The notes beneath the pieces are model-generated. The model saw nothing but the letters and a program-made list of their open reading frames with translations. It ran no database searches and was not told the origin of the DNA. The translations under genes and the position numbers were made by a program. Below are positions 34,712 through 43,411 of a DNA stretch of 64,000 nucleotides, piece after piece. Position 1 is the first letter of the stretch. The number at the start of each line of letters is the position of its first letter. The stretch comes from Chloroflexota bacterium (GTDB taxonomy: Bacteria; Chloroflexota; Anaerolineae; Anaerolineales; Villigracilaceae), in assembly GCA_019873655.1 (NCBI GenBank), contig JAIOAU010000008.1:1-64000 (forward strand), read 5' to 3'.

Positions 34712-35359
34712 TCACGGGAAAATCGGCTCCTCGTCGCCCAAAACCGGCAGAGGGCGGCTTACGTACAGGTCCCAATACGCGCCAGCCGTAGCCAGCACTT
34801 CACGCATATTCCAGTATAGCATGGAACGCCAAGAGTAGGTGCGCAAATCGGAGGCCACGCCAACCGCATCTACGCCGAGCCGATTGCAAGTCAGAACGGC
34901 GCGCGGCAAATGGAATGACTGTGTGACCAGAATCGCCTCCTCCACCCGAAAAATCTGCCGCGCCCGGTAACAGGTGTCATAGGTGCGCCGGCCGGCATAA
35001 TCGAGCACGATGACCTCCGCCGGTACGCCCAATTCGAGCGCGTACAGGCGCATCGCCGCCGGCTCATTATAGTTGACGAAACGGTTATCGCCGCTAAAGA
35101 GCAGCCGCTCGACCTTGCCCCCGAAATACAACCGGGCCGCCATCTCGACCCGATCGCGCAGGATGGCGGTCGGCGTGCCGTCCCGGCGCAAGCCGGCGCC
35201 AAAGACAATCGCCACCCGCCGGGCGGGGACTTCCAGCGGCCCGTAGAGGCGCGGCCGGGCATAGCGCGTTGTAAGGATTCGCGCCGTCATCAGGAAAACG
35301 ATCCCCGCCAACAACAAACCGAGCAAGACGCGCAGGAACACGACAAATGCCTTTTTCAC
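34712..35359 (-). CDS. SanA/YdcF-like (DUF218) membrane protein
   Basis: 215 residues: one N-terminal membrane helix (4-24), then a DUF218 domain (VAIVFGAGLRRDG, LLFSGDNR, NEPAAM, ARRTYDTCYRA, ILVTQSFHLPRA). DUF218 proteins such as SanA are linked to envelope barrier or vancomycin resistance. GTG start at 35359 lies 6 nt after TAAAAT, so the message is predicted leaderless. First gene of its operon. Confidence 0.85.
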   Translation of the reverse strand: MKKAFVVFLRVLLGLLLAGIVFLMTARILTTRYARPRLYGPLEVPARRVAIVFGAGLRRDGTPTAILRDRVEMAARLYFGGKVERLLFSGDNRFVNYNEPAAMRLYALELGVPAEVIVLDYAGRRTYDTCYRARQIFRVEEAILVTQSFHLPRAVLTCNRLGVDAVGVASDLRTYSWRSMLYWNMREVLATAGAYWDLYVSRPLPVLGDEEPIFP

Positions 35360-35365
35360 AGGCAG

Positions 35366-35371
35366 ATTTTA
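35366..35371 (-). promoter_or_regulatory. -10 box of leaderless SanA-like gene
   Basis: Minus TAAAAT, six nt before GTG at 35359. Confidence 0.55.
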
Positions 35372-35381
35372 CCAGGAACGC

Positions 35382-35410
35382 AGAACGGGTTCCACCGGGG
35401 AACCCGTTCT
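35382..35410 (-). terminator. Terminator of the phn-like operon
   Basis: 12-bp perfect stem AGAACGGGTTCC/GGAACCCGTTCT with a 5-nt loop, 20 nt after the last permease stop and just before the SanA-like promoter. Confidence 0.6.
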
Positions 35411-35429
35411 CTCAGCAAGTCTTTATCTA

Positions 35430-36584
35430 TCAAGTCAGGCGTTTGCGCACCTCGGCGCTGAGGAAATCGAGCGCCCACACAACGATGATAATCGCCCAAA
35501 TGGCGGTTCCCGCCCGATGATAACCGACCATCGAGTTGATTTGTTCGTTCAAGTAATAGCCGATCCCGCCGCCGCCGACGAAGCCGATGATGGTTGAGAT
35601 GCGCACGTTGATATCCCAGTGGTATACAATGAACGAAATGAAATCCGGGACGATCTGCGGCACCACCGCGTACAGGACGGTCTGCAAGCGATTGGCGCCC
35701 GTGGCCTGAATGGCCTCGATCGGGCCGGAATCGATGCTCTCGACCGCCTCCGAGAACAATTTGCCCAACGAGGCGGTGGTCACCACCGTCAGCGCCAGCG
35801 AACCGGCGAAAGGCCCGTACCCCAGCCAGAAAGCGAAGACCGAGGCCATCACCAGCGGTTCGAACGAGCGGATGAAGTTAAAGAAGGAGCGCGCAATATA
35901 GTAAACAGCCGTCCCGAGCACCCCGCGCTTGGTGATGTTGCTGGCAGCCAGAAAACTAAGGGGAGCAGCAATGATGGTCGCGATGGTCGTCGAAAGCAGA
36001 GCCATAAAGATGGTGACGAACATCTCGCGCATCACATCCAGCAGCGCCTGACTGGGCTTGAGCGGCCCAACGGGGACAAGCGTCTCGGCAGTAATGCGGC
36101 TGGGAACGCCGTCCTGCGCGGCGGTGATCGGGCGCACTTCCACCTCGATCAAGAAATGACCATCTTCGTCAGTGGTGACGCGTCCAATCCGCAACGTCCC
36201 CCCCGTCGGTAAGAGCCAGCTCACATTGACCTCGCTGTTGGGCAACAAGTCGAACCCCTCGAGGATAAACGTCTGGCGCGCCTCGGCGCAGGGAACATTC
36301 GTCACCAGGCGCGGACCCGAATCCGGCATCTCGGCTTCGGGGGCCGATCCGCAGGGGACGGGGAAATTCATTTCAATGACGGTCGTTTCGACATCCCGCG
36401 TGACCACATCTGGCGAGAGAAAAGCCATGACAAAGTCGCGCGCTTTATAGGCGTCCCTCACCAGGCGCGGGAAATCGATTTGAGTCACACGGTAGGATGC
36501 GCCAAACAGGAAGACCAGAATGGCGATTCCGAGCGCATTCCAGAACAGGCGGGCGATGGGAGCCAGGTTCTTCTTCATCGTCAC
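35430..36584 (-). CDS. phnE: PhnE-type ABC permease with extracytoplasmic insert (2)
   Basis: 384 residues. TM1 at about 15-33, then a ~150-residue extracytoplasmic section with a beta-sandwich-like region (FILEGFDLLPNSEVNVSW, TTDEDGHFLIEVEV), then the permease core of five or six helices with the coupling motif EAIQATGANRLQTVLYAVVP and GFVGGGGIGYY. PhnE normally lacks such an insert. Overlaps the upstream permease by 4 nt. Probable phosphonate, phosphite or phosphate-ester uptake; substrate not shown. Confidence 0.88.
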   Translation of the reverse strand: MTMKKNLAPIARLFWNALGIAILVFLFGASYRVTQIDFPRLVRDAYKARDFVMAFLSPDVVTRDVETTVIEMNFPVPCGSAPEAEMPDSGPRLVTNVPCAEARQTFILEGFDLLPNSEVNVSWLLPTGGTLRIGRVTTDEDGHFLIEVEVRPITAAQDGVPSRITAETLVPVGPLKPSQALLDVMREMFVTIFMALLSTTIATIIAAPLSFLAASNITKRGVLGTAVYYIARSFFNFIRSFEPLVMASVFAFWLGYGPFAGSLALTVVTTASLGKLFSEAVESIDSGPIEAIQATGANRLQTVLYAVVPQIVPDFISFIVYHWDINVRISTIIGFVGGGGIGYYLNEQINSMVGYHRAGTAIWAIIIVVWALDFLSAEVRKRLT

Positions 36585-37975
36585 ACCAGCCTTTCTCGAA
36601 TGCGGGCACTCACATAATCGAGCGTCATGACCACGATGGCAATTGCAATGAACGCCGCTCCCACGGCGCGCATGTCATTCAAAGCGATCCACTGAATCAA
36701 GTAGAAACCAATCCCGCCGCCGCCGACCATGCCGATGACGGTCGAAGAGCGCACGTTGATGTCCCAGCGGTAGATGGTGAAGGCCGTGAAGGGCGGGACA
36801 ATCTGCGGAATGACGCCGTAACGGACCACCTGCACCCAATTCGCCCCGGTGGCGCGCACGGCCTCGATTGGGCCGGGATCGATGCCTTCGATCACTTCCG
36901 AATACAATTTGGCCAGCGCCGCTACCGAGTGGACAGCCAGAGCCAACACCCCGGCAAATGGCCCCAACCCGACGATGATGACAAAGACAATCGCCAAAAT
37001 CAGCGATTCGATTGAACGCACAAAATTGAGGACGGTGCGCACGACGACGTAGATTGCAAAGGTGAACGGGTTGGCCGACATCAGGTTGCGGGCCGCCAGG
37101 AAACTGATAGGAATAGCCAGCAATACCGCCAGGAACGTCGCCATCAACGCCATCGTCACCGACTCGGTCATCCCCTTGACCACGAACCCGCCATTGGTCG
37201 AGAACTGCAACCCGCCGATGGGTCGGCGCTGGTCGAAATAAATGCGGTGAGTCAACTGCAGGGTCGGATCGGGCTGGGCGATCAGAATTGTGCTGGGCAC
37301 TCGAATGGTCGTGGTCAACGAGCCGGTTTCGTCGGTCCGAACAATGAGCGGAGCGTTTTCGTTTCCGCCCAGGGGCTTGTCGTCGCCGATGTTGGTCTCC
37401 CACCAGATTTCGGTGTCGGTGTCCGGCCACATGCCGGAGACCGACACGATGACCGTCTCGAGCACGCCGGCGCAGTCGGGCGTGGCAAAGGCCAGTTTTT
37501 CGCCGTCCTGGCGGCGGGCCGGAGGAGCCTCCTGAGTGGTCGAACAGGGAACGCTGATCGGCGTCCACATGCGGTTGAGTTCGGTGCGCCGCTCGAACAG
37601 GTCGGGGCGGAACATCGGGCGCAAAACGGCCAGGCCGCGCTCCCAATTGGCCGAGGTGAAATCGACCCTCACCATCTGCCAGCCGATACTATAGGCTGCC
37701 GTCAAACCCAGGAGGAGCGGGATCAGCACCGAAACCCGCCGCTCGCCCGCCTGTCCGACTGCATCCCACACATTCCACAGCCAGATGCCCAGCGGAGCAA
37801 AATACCAGGCCGGCTGGCCGTACCAGGCAACCATGCCCAAAACCACCAGGAAAGCAATCAAGACTGCCCCGCCGCGGTAACGCTGCCGGGCATAGATTTG
37901 TCCCAGGCCAGGAAGCAAAAGCGAAAGCGCTCCGGCCAGCCAGGGAGAAGGTCGCTTGGGCGCTTTCGTCTTCAT
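36581..37975 (-). CDS. phnE: PhnE-type ABC permease with TM2-like start and insert (1)
   Basis: 464 residues. The N-terminus holds a TM2/DUF5683-like hairpin (LLLPGLGQIYARQRYRGG) and two more helices, then an extracytoplasmic section of about 160 residues (SVSGMWPDTDTEIWW), then the permease core with EAVRATGANWVQVVRYGVIP and GMVGGGGIGFYL. Pairs with the second permease as a heterodimer (inference). Starts 4 nt inside the phnC end. Confidence 0.88.
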   Translation of the reverse strand: MKTKAPKRPSPWLAGALSLLLPGLGQIYARQRYRGGAVLIAFLVVLGMVAWYGQPAWYFAPLGIWLWNVWDAVGQAGERRVSVLIPLLLGLTAAYSIGWQMVRVDFTSANWERGLAVLRPMFRPDLFERRTELNRMWTPISVPCSTTQEAPPARRQDGEKLAFATPDCAGVLETVIVSVSGMWPDTDTEIWWETNIGDDKPLGGNENAPLIVRTDETGSLTTTIRVPSTILIAQPDPTLQLTHRIYFDQRRPIGGLQFSTNGGFVVKGMTESVTMALMATFLAVLLAIPISFLAARNLMSANPFTFAIYVVVRTVLNFVRSIESLILAIVFVIIVGLGPFAGVLALAVHSVAALAKLYSEVIEGIDPGPIEAVRATGANWVQVVRYGVIPQIVPPFTAFTIYRWDINVRSSTVIGMVGGGGIGFYLIQWIALNDMRAVGAAFIAIAIVVMTLDYVSARIRERLV

Positions 37976-38745
37976 GCTTCAGCCTCAAAGGAGGCGGCGC
38001 GCACTTCCTGCGCCTCCTCGCCGTAGATTTCTTTGAATTTAGCCCGGTCGATCTCCTTTGGCAGTCCTTCGAAGACCTTGACGCCGTCCTTGAGCGCAAT
38101 CACGCGCGTCGCGTAACGGTGAACCAAGTCGAGGAAATGCAGGCTGCAGATGACTGTCAGACCATCTTTGTTCAGTTGCTCGAGATATTGCAGAATGGAA
38201 TGAGAGAGCACTGGGTCGAGACTGGCGACCGGTTCATCGGCCAGAATGATTTTCGGATCCTGCATCAGGGCGCGGGCGATCCCCACCCGCTGCTGTTGAC
38301 CGCCCGAAAGAGCGTCGGCGCGGCTCTGGGCTTTATCGGCGATCCCCACCCGCTCGAGGGCCTTGAGCGCCATCTCCTTATCCGCTGCCGGCCAGATGCC
38401 TAACAGCGAAAGCCAGGGGTTGGCATATCCCAGCCGGCCGCTGAGTACATTGGTCATCACGCTCGAACGTTTGACCAAATTAAACTGCTGAAAGACCATG
38501 CCAATATGGCGGCGGATGTGACGCAATTCGGCCGGGGAAGCGGCGGTGATGTCAATATCGTCCCAGAAAATCTTGCCGCTGGTCGGCTCAATCAACCGAT
38601 TGATGCAACGCAAAAGGGTAGATTTTCCCGACCCCGATAGGCCGATCACCACCAGAAATTCCCCATCCTGAACCTCAAAACTGACATCGTGCAGAGCGCG
38701 CGTTCCATTCGGGTAAATTTTGGTAAGATTTTCGATCCGCAACAT
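37972..38745 (-). CDS. phnC: Phosphonate-type ABC transporter ATPase
   Basis: 257 residues from the ATG at 38745 (GAGAGGTG upstream). Walker A GLSGSGKST, Q-loop VFQQFNL, signature LSGGQQQR, Walker B IILADEP, H-loop SLHFLD. The sequence is close to the PhnC subgroup. A 3'-end overlap with phnE and placement after phnD complete the transporter. Confidence 0.92.
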   Translation of the reverse strand: MLRIENLTKIYPNGTRALHDVSFEVQDGEFLVVIGLSGSGKSTLLRCINRLIEPTSGKIFWDDIDITAASPAELRHIRRHIGMVFQQFNLVKRSSVMTNVLSGRLGYANPWLSLLGIWPAADKEMALKALERVGIADKAQSRADALSGGQQQRVGIARALMQDPKIILADEPVASLDPVLSHSILQYLEQLNKDGLTVICSLHFLDLVHRYATRVIALKDGVKVFEGLPKEIDRAKFKEIYGEEAQEVRAASFEAEA

Positions 38746-38772
38746 GAAGCACCTCTCGAAGAGAACCAATGA

Positions 38773-38819
38773 AATGCAGACTTCAATCGCCTGCTGGCAA
38801 GCGGATTAAAGTCTGCATT
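38773..38819. repeat. Inverted repeat between phnD and phnC
   Basis: AATGCAGACTTCAATC (from 38773) pairs with GATTAAAGTCTGCATT (to 38819), one mismatch. Could stabilise or separate transcripts. Confidence 0.65.
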
Positions 38820-38842
38820 CCATCGCGGTCATCTCATCATAG

Positions 38843-38874
38843 AAAAAAAGAGGGAGGGCAAAGCCCTCCCTCTC
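38843..38874 (-). terminator. Intrinsic terminator after phnD
   Basis: Minus strand: GAGGGAGGGC, 3-nt loop, GCCCTCCCTC, then a U-run of seven. It lies between phnD and phnC, so the binding protein would be made in excess of the ATPase and permeases. Confidence 0.9.
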
Positions 38875-38886
38875 TCGACGGACGAT

Positions 38887-39927
38887 TTAGCGGAAATCGT
38901 TGATGTCGAAGTTGATAGATTCAAGGAAGACGCGGAACTCATCATAGAAGGTGTCGTCCGCGACTGCCAGGCCGCCAATGCTGTAACCGCCATCGCGCAG
39001 CAACTGGATGCCCTCTTCGGTCGAGGCCAGTTCGAGCAGAGCGTTGGTCAGGTTGTCGCGCATCTCTTGCGGCATCGAAGAAATGAAGGAGACGTTATCG
39101 TTCGGGATCAGCGGGTCAGACACCCAGACGATGACCACCTGGTCGTTGACATCCGGGAAGTCATTGGTGACCGCCGTACGGGCATCCACATAGGTGGTGC
39201 CGAAGTCGCAGATCTCGCCGCGCGGGCTCAGATAGATGGACTTGATGACGGTCGGATGGCCCTGCACCCAGGCGCCGGCGCGCGTGCTGATTCCGTTGGT
39301 CGCCAGGAAGCCGGCCGGAACAAGATAACCCGAAGCCGATAGCGGGTCGGTGTAGCAAGGGCGTTTGCCGCTGAACTGCGCCAGAGCAGTAGCCGCGTCA
39401 GCGGTATTGGTGCCGGTCACCGGGTCATAGTAGACGGTGAAAGTGCCATCCGCCACGCGAGCAGCATTGACCACTACCTGGAAGGAGTAGTGATCGGCGC
39501 CATTGCGCAAGGTGATCAGGCCGACATCCGCATAGCCTTTCTCGTGCGCCACAATGTAGGCGACGGGCGGCAGCCAGCCGATGTGCGCGTTCCCAGCGCC
39601 CATGGCCTCGACCAGGGCCGCATAGTTGGTCGGAACGACGATTTGGATGGTGTAGCCGGTCATTTCAGACAGACGATCGGCAATCGCCTGCCCGCCCGCG
39701 ATCAAAGTATCGGTGGTCGCCGAGGGCGCCAGAGCCATGATGAGCGGGTTTTCCGGCGTGCCCAGTGCAGGCGCGGGCGGTTCGGTAGGTTGCGGTTCTT
39801 CCGTCGGCGCCTCGGTGGGGGCTTCGGTGACCACTTCGGTCGGCGCTTCCGTCTCGGTCGGGCCGCAAGCGGTCAACAGCAAAGCCGCCACTACCAAGAG
39901 AGACACGAACACGAACAACTTTTTCAT
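38887..39927 (-). CDS. phnD: Phosphonate/phosphite-type substrate-binding lipoprotein
   Basis: 346 residues from the ATG at 39927 (GAGAGGAGAAG upstream). Signal peptide with lipobox LLLTACGP, then an acidic Thr/Pro/Glu linker. The PhnD-like fold begins at LIMALAPSATTDT, with LSEMTGYTIQIVVPTNYAALVEAM and the GSYDPxA-like segment PLSASGYLVPAGFLATNG. Supplies ligand to the PhnE pair. Its own promoter and terminator separate it from phnC. Confidence 0.88.
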   Translation of the reverse strand: MKKLFVFVSLLVVAALLLTACGPTETEAPTEVVTEAPTEAPTEEPQPTEPPAPALGTPENPLIMALAPSATTDTLIAGGQAIADRLSEMTGYTIQIVVPTNYAALVEAMGAGNAHIGWLPPVAYIVAHEKGYADVGLITLRNGADHYSFQVVVNAARVADGTFTVYYDPVTGTNTADAATALAQFSGKRPCYTDPLSASGYLVPAGFLATNGISTRAGAWVQGHPTVIKSIYLSPRGEICDFGTTYVDARTAVTNDFPDVNDQVVIVWVSDPLIPNDNVSFISSMPQEMRDNLTNALLELASTEEGIQLLRDGGYSIGGLAVADDTFYDEFRVFLESINFDINDFR

Positions 39928-39983
39928 AACTCTTCTCCTCTCACAGATGAGAATTGGGGGGTACGCGAACAACGCGCTTAAAG

Positions 39984-40012
39984 ATAATAATCCTATTTTG
40001 AAGATTAGGCAA
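39984..40012 (-). promoter_or_regulatory. Promoter of phnD
   Basis: Minus TTGCCT (40012-40007), 17 nt, TATTAT (39989-39984). A 14-bp palindrome CTCTCTAAAGAGAG at 40043-40056 just upstream may be an operator. Confidence 0.7.
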
Positions 40013-40127
40013 GTTAAAATTGTCTGAATTTCGAACATTTGTTCTCTCTAAAGAGAGTAAAACGGCCTGAAGCAAGATCCCGGCCGCGATAAACGATTCT
40101 GTAAAGAGAAACCGTCTCGTTTTCCGG

Positions 40128-40133
40128 TATAAT
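40128..40133 (+). promoter_or_regulatory. -10 box of leaderless DUF4230 gene
   Basis: TATAAT, 6 nt before the ATG at 40140. Confidence 0.65.
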
Positions 40134-40139
40134 CATCAT

Positions 40140-40811
40140 ATGTCGCCATCTGCTTCTTCCCCCGTAAAAACCTTTCTGACGGTCATCCTCGTGCTCTTGT
40201 TGGGGATTGGCATCTGGTCGGCTATCAATTGGTTCAACCAGTCGATGGCCAATGCTCTGAATCCCTTACAGCAAGCCAACAACCAGTTGAGCACCCAGGT
40301 AGCCGAATTGCTCCACCCCACTCCCACCGTCATCCCTGACCCGGTGACCATCATTCGGGAAGTCAACGCCCTGGCGCGGCTGGAAACGATCCAATACACC
40401 ATTGAAAAGATCGTCACCGTGGAACAGGGACAAGACGCGCTCGCGCCGCTCTTCGGCGACCGGCTGCTCTTCGTGGCTCATGGGTATGTGATTGCCGGCA
40501 TCGACATGGCCAAACTCAGCGAGGCCGACATGTGGCTGGAAGGCGATGTGCTCAATGTCCGCCTGCCGCCGGCCGAGGTCTTCGACGCCACGCTGGACAA
40601 CGAACAATCCTATGTGTACGACCGCGAAACCGGCCTGCTGACCCACGGCAACCCGAACCTCGAAACGCTGGCGCGCCAGGCAGCCGAGCAGCAAATCCTG
40701 CAAGCCGCCCTCGATGACGGCATCCTCGAACAGGCCCGCATGAACGCGGAATTGTTCCTCGACCGTTTCTTCGAGGCTCTGGGGTATCCTCGCGTGTATT
40801 TCCTGCCCTAG
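40140..40811 (+). CDS. DUF4230 membrane-anchored protein
   Basis: 223 residues: an N-terminal membrane helix (about 10-29), a short helical stretch, then the DUF4230 domain (ALARLETIQYTIEKIVTVEQG, LLFVAHGYVIAGIDMAKL, LPPAEVFDATLDNEQSYVYD, RETGLLT). Function of the family is unknown; the domain faces outside. Single-gene unit with a strong terminator. Confidence 0.85.
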   Translation: MSPSASSPVKTFLTVILVLLLGIGIWSAINWFNQSMANALNPLQQANNQLSTQVAELLHPTPTVIPDPVTIIREVNALARLETIQYTIEKIVTVEQGQDALAPLFGDRLLFVAHGYVIAGIDMAKLSEADMWLEGDVLNVRLPPAEVFDATLDNEQSYVYDRETGLLTHGNPNLETLARQAAEQQILQAALDDGILEQARMNAELFLDRFFEALGYPRVYFLP

Positions 40812-40843
40812 ACAAAAACTACGGGCGGGGTCTCCGCCCGGCT

Positions 40844-41671
40844 TCATTCCTGCTGTTTGCCCATCCGCTCTGGATGGGCGTATTTTTTCTCGACCAGTTC
40901 CTCCGCCCTCCGACGTTCGGCGGCGCTCAATTCCCCGGCCTGTAAATCGAGAGACAAGACCTCGCTAAACCCGGTGACAAACGCTTGCACCGCGCCATCC
41001 CAGGAAACTTTGCGACCCAGGAAGCCCTCCACCGTGACAGCCCGCTGGAGCAGACGGGCCGCCGCCCGGCTGCGGCTCTCTTCGTCGGGGAAGGCCAGCA
41101 CCTGCAGGATGCGCGTCAGGTCGCCGGTCAACGGCAGCGCGCCGTGCTGCAAGACGCCCTCGCGGCGGCGGGCCTGCGCCGAGCCGACCAATTTCTTGCC
41201 GCCGACCGTGATTTCATAAATCGAAGGCACCTCGAAGCAAACCGGATTGGCATTGACCGCCGCCGGAGCAGGGACATGGCGATCCTGCATTTCGGCCGGC
41301 AATCCCAGGATGTGCAAAGCGCGTAAAATGGCCGCCGCCAGACGATTGTAGGATTCCAGTAAAGTGCCCGCTACGCGCGGCTCGTCGGGAGGAGCGGCAA
41401 CCGAATAAGTCAGTTCGTCAGTGTGCAGGATCGCCCGCCCGCCGGTGGGACGGCGCACCAGGTCCCAGCCGCGCGCCTGCAGGCGCGGTAAATCCACATC
41501 GCTCAAGGGCTGGGCATAGCCGAGGGAAAGGCAGGGCGGTTCCCAGGCATACAACCGCAGGGTGGGAAGAGACTCGCCGCGCCCGACTGCCTCCAGGATG
41601 GCCTCGTCCACGGCCATGTTCCAGGCGCCGCGCGCCGGCGGAGTGAGAAGCAAACGCCAGGTATCAGTCAT
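40844..41671 (-). CDS. LipM/LplA-like octanoyl/lipoyl transferase
   Basis: 275 residues. LplA/LipB superfamily core: LRLYAWEPPCLSLGYAQ, VRRPTGGRAILH, DELTYSV, then PVCFEVPSIYEITVGGKKLVGSAQ. The Cys in VCFE matches the acyl-accepting Cys of LipM-type octanoyltransferases, and the conserved Lys is in GGKKLVG. Probably octanoyl-ACP:GcvH transfer. Overlaps the DapA-like gene by 8 nt. Confidence 0.85.
   Translation of the reverse strand: MTDTWRLLLTPPARGAWNMAVDEAILEAVGRGESLPTLRLYAWEPPCLSLGYAQPLSDVDLPRLQARGWDLVRRPTGGRAILHTDELTYSVAAPPDEPRVAGTLLESYNRLAAAILRALHILGLPAEMQDRHVPAPAAVNANPVCFEVPSIYEITVGGKKLVGSAQARRREGVLQHGALPLTGDLTRILQVLAFPDEESRSRAAARLLQRAVTVEGFLGRKVSWDGAVQAFVTGFSEVLSLDLQAGELSAAERRRAEELVEKKYAHPERMGKQQE
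40859..40889 (+). terminator. Terminator of DUF4230, inside the lipM 3' end
   Basis: GCCCATCC/GGATGGGC with T-rich tail TATTTTTTCT; the sequence also encodes the last residues of the converging LipM-like gene. A second hairpin CGGGCGG/CCGCCCG is at 40822-40840. Confidence 0.8.
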
Positions 41672-42566
41672 TGTGAATCTCCATCAGAACCCGCTGTTCT
41701 TCGTCTGCTCCAATTTCGACCAACGGAGGCCGAACCGGCCAGCGCGGCAGACCGTACATCCGATGCAGCAAGGCCTTGAGAAGCGGAGGGAAAGGCATGT
41801 ACTGCTCCAAAATGTGACGCTGGCGGGCGACCTGGGCCTGCAAAGCCGAGACGTCCTCGCCGCGGGAAAACCCGTCCCAGATGGCGCGCAGCGAAGGAGA
41901 AATCAGATTGGCCGGGGCGGTGATGCAGCCGCCAGCCTGGTTCTCTAGCGCCAGTTGCAAATACGAATCGGTGCCGGTCAAGACCAGCAAGTCGGCCCCG
42001 AAACGCTGTCCGAGGGCGCGCGCCAGGTCTGGGTCGTGAGAGGAATCCTTGAGACCGGCAAACGTCCGCGGAAAGGCGTCCTTCAGGCGCGCCAGCAAAT
42101 CGAGCGAAAAACCGATTCCGGCTACCGACGGGAAATGATAACCCAGCAGACAGCCGTCGGCGGGGACAGCCTGGCGGATCAAGGCCGCAAAGTAACGGAA
42201 CAGGCCCTCGTCGGTGGCCTTGCGGAAATAGTAAGGCGGCAACACCACCGCCGCGTCGAATCCCAAATCGAACGCCAGGCGCGTCAGGGCGGCCGTCTCG
42301 GTCAGACTGGGCGTTCCGGTTCCGGCCAGCAGTTTCAGGTCCGGATGGACGGCGCGGACCTCGAGGGCGGCGCGAAAGACGGCGGCGCGTTCTTCGGGCG
42401 CGAAGGACGGCCCCTCGCCGGTCGTCCCCAGCAGCAGGACGCCATGACAGCCGCGCCGGGCGAGGAAATCCAGAAAGGGCGGAATGGCCGCCAAATCGGG
42501 CGAGCCGTCCGCGTTCAGCGGCGTGACCGCCGCGGCATAGACGCCTGCCAGCGGATGCCGACTCAT
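41664..42566 (-). CDS. Dihydrodipicolinate synthase/N-acetylneuraminate lyase family aldolase
   Basis: 300 residues from the ATG at 42566, overlapping the upstream stop (ATGA). LLLGTTGEGPSF phosphate-type loop, Tyr in LLGYHFPS and Schiff-base Lys in FAGLKDSS are all present. True DapA usually has YNVP; here YHFPS, so a pyruvate aldolase of other substrate is as likely. Neighbours (LipM, ParB-like, phosphoesterase) do not fix the pathway. Confidence 0.85.
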   Translation of the reverse strand: MSRHPLAGVYAAAVTPLNADGSPDLAAIPPFLDFLARRGCHGVLLLGTTGEGPSFAPEERAAVFRAALEVRAVHPDLKLLAGTGTPSLTETAALTRLAFDLGFDAAVVLPPYYFRKATDEGLFRYFAALIRQAVPADGCLLGYHFPSVAGIGFSLDLLARLKDAFPRTFAGLKDSSHDPDLARALGQRFGADLLVLTGTDSYLQLALENQAGGCITAPANLISPSLRAIWDGFSRGEDVSALQAQVARQRHILEQYMPFPPLLKALLHRMYGLPRWPVRPPLVEIGADEEQRVLMEIHND

Positions 42567-43411
42567 TTCTTCACCCTGCGGACGAAATCGCGCGCCGCGG
42601 CCGCAGGCGTCATCAGGCGCTTGCCCTCGGCGTGCAAGTAGCGCTGGCGGTCGAGCACCCACAGGTACAGGTCGCCTTCCGTCTTGCCGGGGAAGGATTT
42701 CAAGATGCCGCTGCGCCGGATGACGCGCGTAATGGGCTGGTACACGTGATCGTACCAGTGCATGACCGCCTCCTCCTCGCCGATATCGCGCTGCAAGTCG
42801 AGGCCCATGAAGTAGCGATGGACGGCGATGTGTTCGAGCATGCGGCTGAATCCATCCGGGATGGTGAGGGCGATGGCCGCCTCGGGCCGCAGACGGTCGA
42901 GGGCGGTGCGCTCGAGGAATTGGACTTTTTCGCCCAGAATCTCGAGGTCTTCCGGTTTCAGGTCAGGGGTGATGCGGACCTTGGTCGAGCATTCACGCAC
43001 CTCGGCCTCGATGAACATCTGCCCCTGCTCGCGCGCCACCGAGACGCGGTGGTGGCCGTCCACCACAAAATAGACCTCCCCCACCTGGTAAAGCACCACC
43101 GGCGGCAGGTTGATTTCCTGATAGAAGGCCACGTCCACGCTCTGCCAGCGAGAGGCGCTGGTGCTTTCGAGCGGGAGGAAGGCGCGGTCGAACTGGTGGT
43201 AGCGGTTCAGGCTGCCGACGATCTTCGCCACCTCCACCGTCCGCACGCCGCGGTAGATCGGCCCGCCGATGCGCAGTTTTTCCTTGACCTCATCGTAGGA
43301 GAGCAGAGTCTGCGGCTGACCAGCCAGCAGGTTGCGGACGCGGTTCAAGAACGCCTTAAGACGGGCGCGGGCAAAGTCGGCGCGGGCGCGGGCAAGGAGA
43401 TGGGCAAGCAT
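42563..43411 (-). CDS. ParB-like nuclease-domain protein
   Basis: 282 residues. The centre (about 95-125) has the ParB/sulfiredoxin motif: PPVVLYQVGEVYFVVDGHHRVSVAREQG; DGHHR is the nucleotide-binding loop. The family ranges from DNA segregation CTPases to free serine kinases, and no helix-turn-helix is visible here, so a metabolic role is possible. N- and C-terminal parts are helical and Arg-rich. Starts at 43411, 1 nt over the phosphoesterase stop. Confidence 0.75.
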   Translation of the reverse strand: MLAHLLARARADFARARLKAFLNRVRNLLAGQPQTLLSYDEVKEKLRIGGPIYRGVRTVEVAKIVGSLNRYHQFDRAFLPLESTSASRWQSVDVAFYQEINLPPVVLYQVGEVYFVVDGHHRVSVAREQGQMFIEAEVRECSTKVRITPDLKPEDLEILGEKVQFLERTALDRLRPEAAIALTIPDGFSRMLEHIAVHRYFMGLDLQRDIGEEEAVMHWYDHVYQPITRVIRRSGILKSFPGKTEGDLYLWVLDRQRYLHAEGKRLMTPAAAARDFVRRVKK

